A DNA stretch of 34,862 nt from Coleofasciculus sp. FACHB-T130 (GTDB lineage Bacteria > Cyanobacteriota > Cyanobacteriia > Cyanobacteriales > FACHB-T130): the NCBI RefSeq assembly GCF_014695375.1, contig NZ_JACJOG010000018.1, forward strand, positions 1 to 34,862. Reading direction: 5' to 3'. The translations under genes and the position numbers were made by a program. The notes under the pieces are model-generated. The model searched no databases and was not told where the DNA came from. It was given only the letters and a program-made list of their open reading frames with translations. This document shows positions 25,973 to 34,250 of the stretch, one piece after another. Each line of letters opens with the position of its first letter. Positions within the stretch are counted from its first letter, which is position 1.

Positions 25973-26671
25973 ATGATCGACCTTTACTATTGGACGACGC
26001 CAAACGGACACAAAATTACTATGTTTCTGGAGGAAGTCGGGCTACCCTACACCCTAGTTCCGATCAACATTGGCACCGGCGATCAGTTTAAACCAGAGTT
26101 TCTCAAGGTTTCCCCCAACAATCGCATCCCTGCAATCGTGGATCGCGAACCTGCTGAGGGTGGCGAACCGATTTCTGTTTTCGAGTCTGGTGCAATTCTG
26201 CTGTATTTAGCAGAAAAAACCGGAAAGTTGATTTCAGCAAATATTCGCGATCGCGCAGAGGTTCTGCAATGGCTATTTTGGCAGATGGGCGGACTCGGAC
26301 CGATGGCAGGACAAAACCATCATTTCACTCAATACGCCTCTGAAAAAATTCCCTACGCGATTAACCGCTATGTGAATGAAACAGGACGTTTGTATGCAGT
26401 GTTGAATAAACGATTAAGCGATCGCGAGTTTATTGCGGGCGCTTATTCTATTGCCGATATCGCTGCTTATCCCTGGATCGTGCCCTACGAAAAGCAAAAC
26501 CAAAAGATCGAAGATTTTCCCCACCTGCAACGCTGGTTTGAAGCGATAAAAGCCCGTCCTGCAACCATTCGCGCTTATGAGAAAGCAGAAGCTTTTAAAG
26601 ATCAAGTAATCAGTCCAGATCAGGCGCGGGATCTGTTGTTCAATCAGTCCGCCGATACCGTCAAGCGTTAA
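25973..26671 (+). CDS. yfcG: Glutathione S-transferase, YfcG/Nu-class type
   Basis: 232 residues. The thioredoxin-like N-domain (1-80) starts MIDLYYWTTPNGHK, in which T9 and N11 match the disulphide- or glutathione-contacting residues of E. coli YfcG. RIP (51-53) provides the cis-proline and ES (71-72) the gamma-glutamyl binding pair. The all-helical C-domain contains WLFWQMGGLGPMAGQ and IADIAAYPW, both typical of YfcG/YghU. Such enzymes show disulphide-bond reductase activity with glutathione. The start is well supported by AGGAGA 8 bases before the ATG. It is convergent with the SDR gene 45 bases further on. Confidence 0.9.
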   Translation: MIDLYYWTTPNGHKITMFLEEVGLPYTLVPINIGTGDQFKPEFLKVSPNNRIPAIVDREPAEGGEPISVFESGAILLYLAEKTGKLISANIRDRAEVLQWLFWQMGGLGPMAGQNHHFTQYASEKIPYAINRYVNETGRLYAVLNKRLSDREFIAGAYSIADIAAYPWIVPYEKQNQKIEDFPHLQRWFEAIKARPATIRAYEKAEAFKDQVISPDQARDLLFNQSADTVKR

Positions 26672-26715
26672 ACTATAACGATTTTCAGAGAACCAGCCGC
26701 TTCGCTATTTGGGAG

Positions 26716-27465
26716 CTACCAATCTTGAGCGGTGGGTCGAATCAGAATCTCGTTGACATTCACTCGCGGCGGCTGAGTAACGGCATAAACGATCGCGGCT
26801 GCAACGTCCTCGCTTTGCAGAGGAACGATCGATTTACGCCGTTCTTCGGTGCGTTGTTTGGCGATTGGATCGGTAATGTGGCTGTCGATTTCCGTATCCA
26901 CCATGCCTGGTTCGATGATGGTGACGCGAATGTTGTGCTTGCATACTTCCTGGCGCAACGATTCCGAGAAGCCATTGACTCCCCATTTTGTCGCATTGTA
27001 GCCACCGATTCCTACTCGTGCGGTTCGACCTGCAACGGATGAAATGTTAACGATATGTCCCGATCCTTGTGCTTTCAGGATAGGAAGAACCGCATGAGTT
27101 GCATACATCAATCCCAGAACGTTGAGATCGATCATGCGTCGCCAGTCAGAGGTATTTGCTCCCTCAATATTACCTGACAAAGCAATGCCCGCATTGTTGA
27201 CGAGAATATCGACTCGACCAAATTGTGCGTTGGCTTTTTGCACTAGGTTCTGAACTTGAGTTTCATCCGTGATATCTGCCACGATTGACAATGCTTTTCC
27301 ACCCGTCGCTGCAATGCCATCTGCGATCGCATTCAGTCGATCAAAACGCCTTGCTGCGATCGCTACCTGTGCGCCTTCTGCTGCTAGCGCGATCGCAGTC
27401 GCCTCACCAATGCCAGCCGATGCACCAGTGACGATTGCCACTTTTCCGTCTAATTTCCCAGTCAT
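26716..27465 (-). CDS. SDR-family NAD(P)-dependent oxidoreductase (YdfG-like)
   Basis: 249 residues, classical short-chain dehydrogenase length. The cofactor motif TGASAGIG is at 13-20 and AARR (37-40) favours NADP. NNAG is at 90-93. The catalytic serine is S143 (NISSVAG), with Y156 and K160 in YNATK. IIEPGMVDTEI near 186-196 is the segment seen in serine/3-hydroxyacid dehydrogenases of the YdfG group. The substrate is not predictable beyond a small hydroxyacid or carbonyl. It is divergently placed from nothing on its 5' side, where about 285 bases separate it from the next minus-strand gene, and it converges with the glutathione transferase gene. Confidence 0.9.
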   Translation of the reverse strand: MTGKLDGKVAIVTGASAGIGEATAIALAAEGAQVAIAARRFDRLNAIADGIAATGGKALSIVADITDETQVQNLVQKANAQFGRVDILVNNAGIALSGNIEGANTSDWRRMIDLNVLGLMYATHAVLPILKAQGSGHIVNISSVAGRTARVGIGGYNATKWGVNGFSESLRQEVCKHNIRVTIIEPGMVDTEIDSHITDPIAKQRTEERRKSIVPLQSEDVAAAIVYAVTQPPRVNVNEILIRPTAQDW

Positions 27466-27750
27466 CCATACTCCTTAATTTCTAAGCTGCGTCTGGCTCC
27501 TGCTGTGAAAACGCTAGAATATCTGCTAGCAGAAGGTTAAGCAGAAACGATTTGGTTTTACCTTTATCGATGCAGATTAATATAATTACCGACGCTACTA
27601 AAATTCAGGGCTTTTAAGCCAAGGACGTCACGTCATCCGTTGGTAAGACAAAGTTTAAACTTTTTTATATAAAATGGCTCTTTATTGCTCGAATCATTGT
27701 AGCAACCCGAAGATGGCATTAAGCCGCAACTGATGGGATAAAGAGCGATT

Positions 27751-28104
27751 CTAAAAAGGCTGATAATGAACGCAGCGATCGCAAGGCCCACTGGGATTAA
27801 TCGTACATCGAAGCAACTCAGAGCGAGCATTGTATGAGCAGGTGATATCTCCGATTACCCAGCGCCCGTCCAACAGACTACACTCTGCCGGGGTATCGAA
27901 CTTTTGAACGTAAAGAGCAATTTTGTGAAGCTGATAACGACCCGATTTGAGCAGATAGCGATGCCTACGTTCTAAAACCATATATGTTTGACCCTCGACT
28001 TCTAAATAGGCTCCAGGCTCAGGATTCCAGTCTAGATATAGATGACTCAGGGTAGAACGGGGATGGCTCAGAATGACTTCTGTAGGCAAAGGATTCAGCT
28101 TCAT
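27751..28104 (-). CDS. DUF6464-like cysteine-rich protein
   Basis: 117 residues. It has a basic beta-rich N-terminal part (YLEVEGQTYMVLERRHRY). A conserved C-terminal block follows: GRWVIGDITC, then YNARSELLRC, NPSGPC and a closing CVHY. Five cysteines occur at 75, 89, 100, 108 and 111, and the last four could bind a metal such as zinc or an iron-sulphur centre (inference). I recall this block as the cyanobacterial DUF6464 family; the function is unknown. It lies downstream of the EF-G paralogue on the same strand, 224 bases after the fusA stop. Confidence 0.72.
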   Translation of the reverse strand: MKLNPLPTEVILSHPRSTLSHLYLDWNPEPGAYLEVEGQTYMVLERRHRYLLKSGRYQLHKIALYVQKFDTPAECSLLDGRWVIGDITCSYNARSELLRCTINPSGPCDRCVHYQPF

Positions 28105-28201
28105 AACAAATTAATATCGACAGACCGCCAGAAAATTTGCATCAAATTCACGTCTATATACAGCAGTCCTATTTAAGTCCTAAGAAAAGTCATAAGAATA
28201 C

Positions 28202-28255
28202 GTAGTGCGGTCATCTTGCCTGGGATTCAACGCAAGCAGGACGCTCACACTACGC
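28202..28255. repeat. Imperfect inverted repeat between fusA paralogue and DUF6464-like gene
   Basis: CGTAGTG (28202-28208) pairs with CACTACG (28249-28255). Inside it, GTC pairs with GAC and CTTGC (28216-28220) with GCAAG (28233-28237). It could be a second terminator for the EF-G transcript, a processing stem, or a small dispersed repeat. The T-rich flank on the minus-strand side (ATTCTTATGACTTTTC) is compatible with a weak terminator. Confidence 0.4.
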
Positions 28256-28291
28256 AAAAATCTCACGACTGATTGAGGATTGCTATCGGTT

Positions 28292-28325
28292 ATTGGCTCC
28301 GACAAATCGCTTCATCGGAGCCAAT
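28292..28325 (-). terminator. Strong hairpin just past the EF-G paralogue gene
   Basis: A perfect 11-bp inverted repeat, ATTGGCTCCGA (28292-28302) and TCGGAGCCAAT (28315-28325), has a 12-base loop. It begins 3 bases beyond the stop codon. On the minus strand the stem is followed by AACCGATAGC, without a T-tract, which is common for cyanobacterial terminators but leaves the function unproven. Confidence 0.55.
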
Positions 28326-28328
28326 GCC

Positions 28329-30413
28329 CTAGTGTGCAGCCTGACGCTCTTTGGCTTCTTTGATCACCTCTTCTGCGATGTTACTGGGGCAAGGAGCATA
28401 GTGCGAGAACGACATTGAGAACTGTCCGCGCCCAGATGTCATGGTACGCAGATCGCCAATGTAGCCAAACATTTCGCTCAAAGGCACATCTGCCTTAATG
28501 CGTGCCCCCGTCTGATTTGTCTCCTGAGATTTCATCATCCCTCGGCGGCGGTTAAGATCGCCGATGATATCGCCCATGTAATCATCTGGTGCGAAGACAT
28601 CAACATTCATGATTGGTTCGAGCAGCTGAGGCGCAGCCTTAGGAACAGACTGCCGATAAGCGGCTTTTGCAGCAATCTCAAACGCCATTGCTGACGAGTC
28701 CACCGGGTGGAAACCACCTTCAAGCAGAGTGAACTTCAAGTCCATGCAGGGGAACCCAGCCAATACACCGCGATCGACGCAGCTTTCAAAGCCTTTTTCC
28801 ACTGCTGGCCAATACTCTCTCGGCACGGTACCACCTGTCACCTTTGACTCAAATTGGAAGCCGCTGCCTGGTTCACCCGGCTCAATTACATAGCCAATTT
28901 TGGCAAATTGACCAGAACCACCAGACTGCTTCTTGTGGACGTAGCTGTCTTCGAGGCGTTTCGTAATCGACTCGCGGTAGGCTACTTGAGGTTTACCCAC
29001 CTCAACTTCAACCCCGTGGGTGCGCTTCAGAATGTCCACCTTGATGTCGAGATGTAGCTCACCCATCCCCTTGAGAATTGTTTCGCCGCTCTCCTCATCT
29101 GTCACCATATGGAAAGACGGGTCTTCTTGCACCATCTTAGTGAGCGCGGCGACCATCTTTTCTTCACCCCCCTTTTGCTTCGGTTTGACCGAAATGGAGA
29201 TGACGGGTTCTGGAAAGACCATTGGCTCCAGCGTCGCGGGATTCTTGGGATCGCAGATGGTGTGTCCGGTTCGGATGTTCTTCATGCCGACGATTGCCAC
29301 AATGTCACCCGCCTGAGCTGAGTCGATCTCTTCGCGAGAATTCGCATGCATCTCAACTAAACGGCTGACCCGCTCAGTCTTACCTGTCGCGGTGTTCAGT
29401 ACGGTATCGCCTTTGGACAATGTCCCGGAGTACAAGCGCGTGAAGGTTAAAGCACCGAAGCGATCGTCCATGATCTTAAACGCGAGTGCCCGCAATGGTT
29501 TGTCTGGATCGACAAGCGCAAAGCTGCCTGTTTCATTCCCTTCCAGATCGATCTCTGGCTGCGGTTTGACCTCCATCGGGTTCGGCAGGTAGTCAACCAC
29601 GGCATCCAGCACCAACTGTACGCCCTTATTCTTAAACGACGAGCCGCAGTAGGTCGGGAAAAACGCCAAGTCGCGAGTACCCTTGCGAATACAACGCTTA
29701 ATATCCTCCATCGACGGCTCTTCCCCTTCGAGATACTGTTCCATCACAGCATCGTCCTGCTCAACGGCTAGCTCAATCAACTGTTCGCGGTAGGTCTCGA
29801 CCTGATCGACCATATCGGTAGGAACATCTTTGATCTTATAGTTCATCGGATCGCCAGAGTTGTCCCACACCCATGCCTTACGGGTCAGCAGATCGACCAC
29901 GCCGCAAAACTGTTCTTCAATGCCAATTGGCAGCACCATCACCAGTGGCTTGGCTCCAAGCACTTGATCGACTTGCTTGACGACTCGGTAAAAATCAGCG
30001 CCCGTGCGATCGAGCTTGTTGATGTAGACGATGCGAGCGACTTTGGAGTCGTTGGCGTAGCGCCAGTTGGTTTCAGATTGCGGTTCGACTCCACCTGAAC
30101 CACAGAAAACACCAATACCTCCATCGAGAACCTTCAGGGAACGATAGACCTCAATGGTGAAATCAACGTGTCCTGGGGTATCGATGATGTTCAGTTGGTG
30201 ATCGTTCCAGAAACAGGTAGTTGCAGCCGACTGGATCGTAATCCCGCGTTCTTGCTCCTGTTCCATGAAGTCCGTCGTCGCCGCGCCTTCGTGTACTTCA
30301 CCAATTTTGTGGATTTTACCTGTCAGCTTCAGGATTCTTTCAGTTGTGGTGGTCTTGCCAGCATCGACATGAGCGAAGATGCCAATGTTTCGATAACGAG
30401 TCAGGTCTTTCAT
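28329..30413 (-). CDS. fusA: Elongation factor G paralogue (EF-G2 type)
   Basis: 694 residues, full EF-G length, with all five domains. GTPase motifs: AHVDAGKT (14-21), DTPGH (78-82) and NKLD (132-135). The switch region EQERGITI (53-60) and the domain IV and V segments are intact. The start [20 protein letters not shown] and [19 protein letters not shown] look like the EF-G2 subgroup found beside the main EF-G in many bacteria. It is not in an str operon (no rpsL, rpsG or tuf nearby), which also suggests a second copy. It probably works in translocation or ribosome recycling under special conditions (inference). A strong hairpin follows the stop. Confidence 0.93.
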   Translation of the reverse strand: MKDLTRYRNIGIFAHVDAGKTTTTERILKLTGKIHKIGEVHEGAATTDFMEQEQERGITIQSAATTCFWNDHQLNIIDTPGHVDFTIEVYRSLKVLDGGIGVFCGSGGVEPQSETNWRYANDSKVARIVYINKLDRTGADFYRVVKQVDQVLGAKPLVMVLPIGIEEQFCGVVDLLTRKAWVWDNSGDPMNYKIKDVPTDMVDQVETYREQLIELAVEQDDAVMEQYLEGEEPSMEDIKRCIRKGTRDLAFFPTYCGSSFKNKGVQLVLDAVVDYLPNPMEVKPQPEIDLEGNETGSFALVDPDKPLRALAFKIMDDRFGALTFTRLYSGTLSKGDTVLNTATGKTERVSRLVEMHANSREEIDSAQAGDIVAIVGMKNIRTGHTICDPKNPATLEPMVFPEPVISISVKPKQKGGEEKMVAALTKMVQEDPSFHMVTDEESGETILKGMGELHLDIKVDILKRTHGVEVEVGKPQVAYRESITKRLEDSYVHKKQSGGSGQFAKIGYVIEPGEPGSGFQFESKVTGGTVPREYWPAVEKGFESCVDRGVLAGFPCMDLKFTLLEGGFHPVDSSAMAFEIAAKAAYRQSVPKAAPQLLEPIMNVDVFAPDDYMGDIIGDLNRRRGMMKSQETNQTGARIKADVPLSEMFGYIGDLRTMTSGRGQFSMSFSHYAPCPSNIAEEVIKEAKERQAAH

Positions 30414-30858
30414 AAATTGGTCTCTAGAGTAAATACAACGAACCGTTGGCGACCACCTGCAAGCATTACAAGCCAGGAAATCAATATTGCCTTTGTAGCC
30501 AGTGCAGGCTGGATTTCAATTACGCGGAATACAAAGAAATCCTTTTGCGTTTCTCTGGCGACATTACTAATTGTAAATTGTGGAATGTCAAGGTGACAGT
30601 GGTTAGAGAGATTAGACATATTTGCATCAGCGATATCGCCGCCGCAAAAGTGCGATCGCGCCAATTTCACTGTTCTCTACCAAGCCAGAGGTTCGGAGTT
30701 CGCTTGCTGGCGGCTCTAGTATTGTGCTTGTGCGGCTCTTGTTGGAGCGGTTAGCAGTTTCGAGAAACCCGAAAGCGATCGCTTTCGCGATTGAAGGCAT
30801 ATTCTCAACGAAAACTGAGTGACGGGGAAGCTGGCTCTGTACAAAAAGAACGCTGCTT
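30414..30858. other. Spacer between EF-G paralogue and the sensor kinase gene
   Basis: About 445 bases without a supported gene. Several 60-140 codon frames cross it on both strands but none has a ribosome binding site plus motif. A perfect palindrome GAAAGCGATCGCTTTC (30771-30786) extends a HIP1 core and, with GTTTCGAGAAAC just before it, lies about 75 bases beyond the 3' end of the kinase gene, where it could form part of a terminator. The EF-G promoter should lie nearer 30414-30600. Confidence 0.45.
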
Positions 30859-32328
30859 TTACAAGCCTACTGGTAAGGTTAGAGTGAATGCAGTCTGTCC
30901 AGATAATGTCGGGTCAAGCGTCAGATTACCACGATGCGATCGCGCAATTTCCCGCGCCAAGCTCAGTCCTAATCCAATTCCCTCTACTTTGCGGGTTCGG
31001 GCTGGATCGCCGCGATAGAAACGGTCAAAAATTCGGTTTCGCTCATCCAGAGGAATCTCTTGAGAGCAATTACTGATGGTAATCAACACAGCTGTACTCT
31101 GACGACGAGCCTGAATCCGAATCCACCCATTCGGGAGATTATATTTAATGGCATTGCTAATCAAGTTTTGCAAGACTTGAATGAGTAAGTCGCGATCGCC
31201 CTTTACGCGCAAACTATCAGCAATTTCTGTTTGAATCTCCAGATGCGGTGCGAGCAGTTCGATATCTTCCAGCATCTCAGTTAACAAGCCAGACAAATCC
31301 ACCTCAACTCGATGCAGGTTCATTTGTCCGGCATCCGCTAGAGAAAGCAGCAACAGTTTACGCACAATCCCCGTCAGTCGGCGCACTTCATCCAGCAAAT
31401 TGCTCAAGCTTTGTTGCACCTCGGAACCCGGATCGGCTTGTTGCAAGGTGCGTTCCAGTTCCCCTTGCAATATCGCTAGCGGAGTCTTGAGTTCGTGGGC
31501 AGCATCTCCACTAAAGCGGGACGCTTGTTTGAAACTGCGTTCCAGGCGTTCCAACATTTTGTTGAAAACCTGAATTAACTCGACAAATTCAACATCCGTT
31601 GTCCCGATAGGAATCCGTTGTTCTAAACCGCTAGCGGTGACATTCCCAATACTCGTGGTTAGCCGTCGGATGGAATGCAAGCTGCTTCCAGCAATTGCCC
31701 ATGCACCCCCGGCTACAAGCAGAAGTACCCCTGGAATTGAAATCAGGAAGATGTTACGGATGACGACCATCTCAGTTGCGATCGCGTTTAAACTCACTGC
31801 GATCGCAATTTGAGCAAAAGGTGTTGTAACGGCACCAATCCGCCATGTTCCGCTTGCGGTGCGCTGGGTAACGAATCGAGGCGTAGGCGGGGGTCGATCC
31901 GGCGGCGGTTGCGATCGCTCTGGAAATGGCGGGTTGGCTTCGGAAAAGGGGGCTGTTGGGCGATCGGAAGGGGGTGATGGAAACGGCAGCAATTGGGGGC
32001 GCGATGTCCAAAGGTTTTTGGTATCGAGATCGGTAGTCCATTGCTCGGAACGATACAGCACATTGTTATCTGCACCGATTATTAGTAAGGCGATCGCTGT
32101 TTTTGTATCGGTTCTAAACGACTGCCCAAGTGAGTCTTCATAAGACTGCCAGCCACGCGGTCGAGGGCGACTTACCCGCATCAATTGGCTTTCCAATTCT
32201 GCATCCAGACGGCTCACCTTTGCCTCATAAATCAGCCACCAGGAAATTAATCCAAACCCAATGAGGGCGCTACCTGCCAGAACAGCAGACAATAGAGCAA
32301 TCCGGATACGGAAAGAACGCAGCTTCAC
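30859..32328 (-). CDS. Membrane sensor histidine kinase (OmpR-partner type)
   Basis: 489 residues. TM1 is at about 10-33 and TM2 at about 190-215, enclosing a ~155-residue periplasmic domain with a very proline-rich stretch (about 110-150). A HAMP domain (216-265) precedes HisKA with H278 in AHELKTP and HATPase with N392 in NLISNAIKY. The G1 box reads ISNCSQEIP instead of DNGxGIP, so the adenine-contacting aspartate is replaced by asparagine. Similar relaxed boxes occur in CusS-like heavy-metal sensor kinases, so activity is not excluded. The GIGLGLSLA lid (450-458) is intact. It overlaps its response regulator gene by 4 bases (ATGA) and is translationally coupled. The stimulus is unknown. 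Confidence 0.92.
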   Translation of the reverse strand: MKLRSFRIRIALLSAVLAGSALIGFGLISWWLIYEAKVSRLDAELESQLMRVSRPRPRGWQSYEDSLGQSFRTDTKTAIALLIIGADNNVLYRSEQWTTDLDTKNLWTSRPQLLPFPSPPSDRPTAPFSEANPPFPERSQPPPDRPPPTPRFVTQRTASGTWRIGAVTTPFAQIAIAVSLNAIATEMVVIRNIFLISIPGVLLLVAGGAWAIAGSSLHSIRRLTTSIGNVTASGLEQRIPIGTTDVEFVELIQVFNKMLERLERSFKQASRFSGDAAHELKTPLAILQGELERTLQQADPGSEVQQSLSNLLDEVRRLTGIVRKLLLLSLADAGQMNLHRVEVDLSGLLTEMLEDIELLAPHLEIQTEIADSLRVKGDRDLLIQVLQNLISNAIKYNLPNGWIRIQARRQSTAVLITISNCSQEIPLDERNRIFDRFYRGDPARTRKVEGIGLGLSLAREIARSHRGNLTLDPTLSGQTAFTLTLPVGL

Positions 32329-33008
32329 TCTTGAGACTCTGATTGACGAAATCGATATCCAACGCCGCGAATGCTTTCAATCCAACCCGCGCCACCGATA
32401 GAGTCAATTTTTTTACGAATCCGTTGAACGCACACATCGACCACGTTGGTATTGGGATTAAAGTCATAGCCCCAGATGTGTTCCAAGATTTGCGTTCGGG
32501 TGAAGACTCGTCCAGGCGATCGCATTAGGTATTCCAAGAGGTTAAACTCGCGGGTGGTGAGTTCAACGATATGTTGATTGCAAGTGGCTTCTCGCGTGAT
32601 GCGATCCAGTTTGATGGGACCAACGCAGACTAGATTTTGGCGATCGCCCGCAGTCCGACGTATCACTGCATGAATCCGGGCAACGAGTTCTTCAACAAAA
32701 AATGGTTTCGCGATATAGTCGTCAGCACCCAAATTTAGACCTTCAAGTCGGTCATCCAATTCATTACGAGCAGTCAACAAAATGACTGGAACATTCTGTC
32801 CTTTCCGGCGCAGGCCCTTGAGGATAGACAAACCATCTTTTCCCGGCACCATGATGTCAAGCACGAGCGCGTCATACTCGTTGTCCAAGGCGCGAGTATA
32901 CCCCTCGTCTCCGTTGTCACAGTAATCGACGACAAATCCCTGTTCCTTCAATCCAGCTCGGACGAAGTTGGCAATTTTCGCTTCATCTTCAACGAACAGA
33001 ATATGCAT
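32325..33008 (-). CDS. OmpR/CusR-type response regulator
   Basis: 227 residues. Receiver domain 1-115 has the acidic pair E7-D8, phospho-acceptor D51, T79 and K101. The C-terminal winged-helix DNA-binding domain (about 128-222) contains LTTREFNLLEYLMRSPGRVFTR and VDVCVQRIRKKI, then IRGVGYRF. The closest general resemblance is to CusR/CopR-like regulators of metal or envelope stress. It is first in a two-gene operon with the sensor kinase, from which it is read through a 4-base overlap. Its promoter must lie in the 150-base divergent spacer shared with the DUF7873-like gene, so it could regulate either direction (inference). Confidence 0.93.
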   Translation of the reverse strand: MHILFVEDEAKIANFVRAGLKEQGFVVDYCDNGDEGYTRALDNEYDALVLDIMVPGKDGLSILKGLRRKGQNVPVILLTARNELDDRLEGLNLGADDYIAKPFFVEELVARIHAVIRRTAGDRQNLVCVGPIKLDRITREATCNQHIVELTTREFNLLEYLMRSPGRVFTRTQILEHIWGYDFNPNTNVVDVCVQRIRKKIDSIGGAGWIESIRGVGYRFRQSESQE

Positions 33009-33158
33009 GGGTTTCTCATGCGTCGGACGGCTTGGGCGTTTATTCAGTTTAACCTGTGGTTATCTGTAAGCCACCTGTTCCAATAAGTTTTCCCTGCAAA
33101 TTCAGAAGTTAGCTCTATCGGCTAGGCAATAATTGAATTGACCAATTTTGGTAATTCT

Positions 33159-33890
33159 ATGAAGCTAAATCAGTTGATCGCTGTGTTGCAATCTGTTAAA
33201 GCAAATGCCAACAAAGGCAAAGCCGAAGTATCACAACTGGGTCAGAAGAGTACATTATTTCAAGGATTGAGCAGAACTTACCAGCCTAGAGAAGAGGATG
33301 GATTTGTATATCCTCCTGAATCGCAAAAACTGACGCTGAAGGCTGAGGAGTTGATCGAAAAGTTTGTGCAATCTTGCTCTGAATTTTTAGACCTAGCAGC
33401 TACTCAGGACTACGCTAATACTGAGGCTAAAGCATCTGTCACAGTAGATGGACAGACTATTATTGCAGAGGTTCCTGTTTCCTATTTATTATTTCTTGAA
33501 AAGCAGCTTCAGGATGTGAAGACGTTCATTGCTTCGCTGCCAGTGCTTTCGATTGACAAAGACTGGCAGCATGACCCCAATCGAGGATGCTACGTCACCA
33601 GTCCCAAAGAAACTGTGAAAACCAAGAAAATTACTGATTTTGTCGTTGCCTATGAAGCAACGGAACATCACCCTGCCCAAATCAAGGAGGTTTCCAAAGA
33701 TATTGTGGAAGGAACCTGGAGTTTGATTGAGTTCTCAGGGGCACTTCCTCAAGACCGCGTGAATCGAATGCTGCGTAGAGTGGATATGTTACAAAAAGCC
33801 GTGATTCAAGCTAGAGAAGAAGCCAATAGCAAGGAAGTGCAGCAGCGGCAAGTTGCTAATGCGATTTTTGGCTATTTATTTGCAGATTAA
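33159..33890 (+). CDS. DUF7873-like protein next to tRNA-like RNAs
   Basis: 243 residues from the ATG at 33159; an in-frame TTG at 33138 adds seven residues but the family start is MKLNQLIAV. It is soluble, with an N-terminal helix, and ends in QVANAIFGYLFAD. Conserved-looking blocks are LSRTYQPREEDG (about 37-48), a VPVSYLLFLEKQL core (about 107-119), RTKK-like VKTKK, EATEHHPAQ, and SGALPQDRVNRMLRRVD. From memory this is a family shared with actinobacteria and their phages (DUF7873) without a proven biochemical role. The ribosome binding site is weak. The important context is that two permuted tRNA-like RNAs and a terminator follow directly on the same strand, so the protein may bind, guard or process them (inference). 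Confidence 0.75.
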   Translation: MKLNQLIAVLQSVKANANKGKAEVSQLGQKSTLFQGLSRTYQPREEDGFVYPPESQKLTLKAEELIEKFVQSCSEFLDLAATQDYANTEAKASVTVDGQTIIAEVPVSYLLFLEKQLQDVKTFIASLPVLSIDKDWQHDPNRGCYVTSPKETVKTKKITDFVVAYEATEHHPAQIKEVSKDIVEGTWSLIEFSGALPQDRVNRMLRRVDMLQKAVIQAREEANSKEVQQRQVANAIFGYLFAD

Positions 33891-33922
33891 ACTACACTGG
33901 ATTTGGAGTACAAGTTCATTTT

Positions 33923-34002
33923 TAGCGAGTAGGGATTTGCAGGTTCGATTCCTGCCCCCCAGTTTATCTGGGGGTAGGCAAATGGTAAAGCCGCCCTAGC
34001 GC
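33923..34002 (+). ncRNA. tRNA-like RNA 1 in circularly permuted order
   Basis: In order the segment holds: TAGGG (33930-33934), ATTT, a T arm GCAGG/TTCGATT/CCTGC (33939-33955), acceptor 3' strand CCCCCAG (33956-33962), a 5-base loop TTTAT, acceptor 5' strand CTGGGGG (33968-33974), TA (equivalent to U8-A9), and a D arm GGC/10-base loop with GG/GCC (33977-33992). G and CCCTA (33994-33998) follow. The acceptor strands pair perfectly over 7 bp, and TAGGG pairs with CCCTA as an anticodon-stem equivalent. GCG and CGC further out may extend it. The T-loop fits TTCRANN and the D-loop keeps the GG that contacts it in real tRNAs. There is no CCA end. It begins about 32 bases after the DUF7873-like stop. 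Confidence 0.8.
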
Positions 34003-34085
34003 ATTAAGCTCAGAATAAAGCTCAAGCTATTGCTCCAATCTCATTTTAAAAATCGCTCCCTGTATCATTCTCTGTAGAACAAGGC

Positions 34086-34160
34086 TAGCGAGACACGGGT
34101 TCAAATCCCGTCCCCTGCTCTAAGTATGCGGGGGTAGTTTAGTGGAAAAACCTCACAGCA
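34086..34160 (+). ncRNA. tRNA-like RNA 2 in circularly permuted order
   Basis: It shares the leader TAGCGAG (34086-34092) with RNA 1 (33923-33929). It then has a T arm ACGGG/TTCAAAT/CCCGT (34095-34111), acceptor 3' strand CCCCTGC (34112-34118), a 9-base loop, acceptor 5' strand GCGGGGG (34128-34134), TA, and a D arm GTT/9-base loop with GTGG/AAC (34137-34151). The acceptor strands pair over 7 bp with one G-U wobble. The anticodon-stem equivalent is weaker: only GAG (34090-34092) with CTC (34152-34154) is clear. The sequence differs from RNA 1 in all stems, so the shared fold is supported by compensatory differences rather than copying. Exact ends are unknown. Confidence 0.75.
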
Positions 34161-34218
34161 TCAGATTGATTCTGCGGAAACTGGAAATCTCTCATATAGG
34201 CTCAGCGATTACATCTTC

Positions 34219-34250
34219 CCCGGCATTCAGGATACGAGTGCCGGGATTTT
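34219..34250 (+). terminator. Intrinsic terminator after the tRNA-like RNAs
   Basis: CCCGGCA (34219-34225) pairs with TGCCGGG (34239-34245), and a T-G and a T-A pair extend the stem to nine. The loop is about nine bases and the stem is followed by ATTTTAAA. It would end a transcript carrying both tRNA-like RNAs, possibly one that begins at the DUF7873-like gene. Confidence 0.7.

Noticed and set aside
30771-30786. Palindrome GAAAGCGATCGCTTTC as a specific operator
   Set aside because: It is an extended HIP1 octamer, which is very frequent across the window, so no special role can be claimed.
30168-31018. Several 60-142 codon plus-strand frames around the EF-G start
   Set aside because: They are antisense to EF-G and the kinase gene or cross the spacer without motifs. 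The opposite strand carries clear genes.
33923-34160. Two ordinary tandem tRNA genes with short spacers
   Set aside because: No D arm precedes the first T arm, no anticodon arm lies between the D arm of RNA 1 and the T arm of RNA 2 in tRNA geometry, no CCA-type end exists, and the acceptor strands are joined by only 5 or 9 bases. The layout fits permuted units better.
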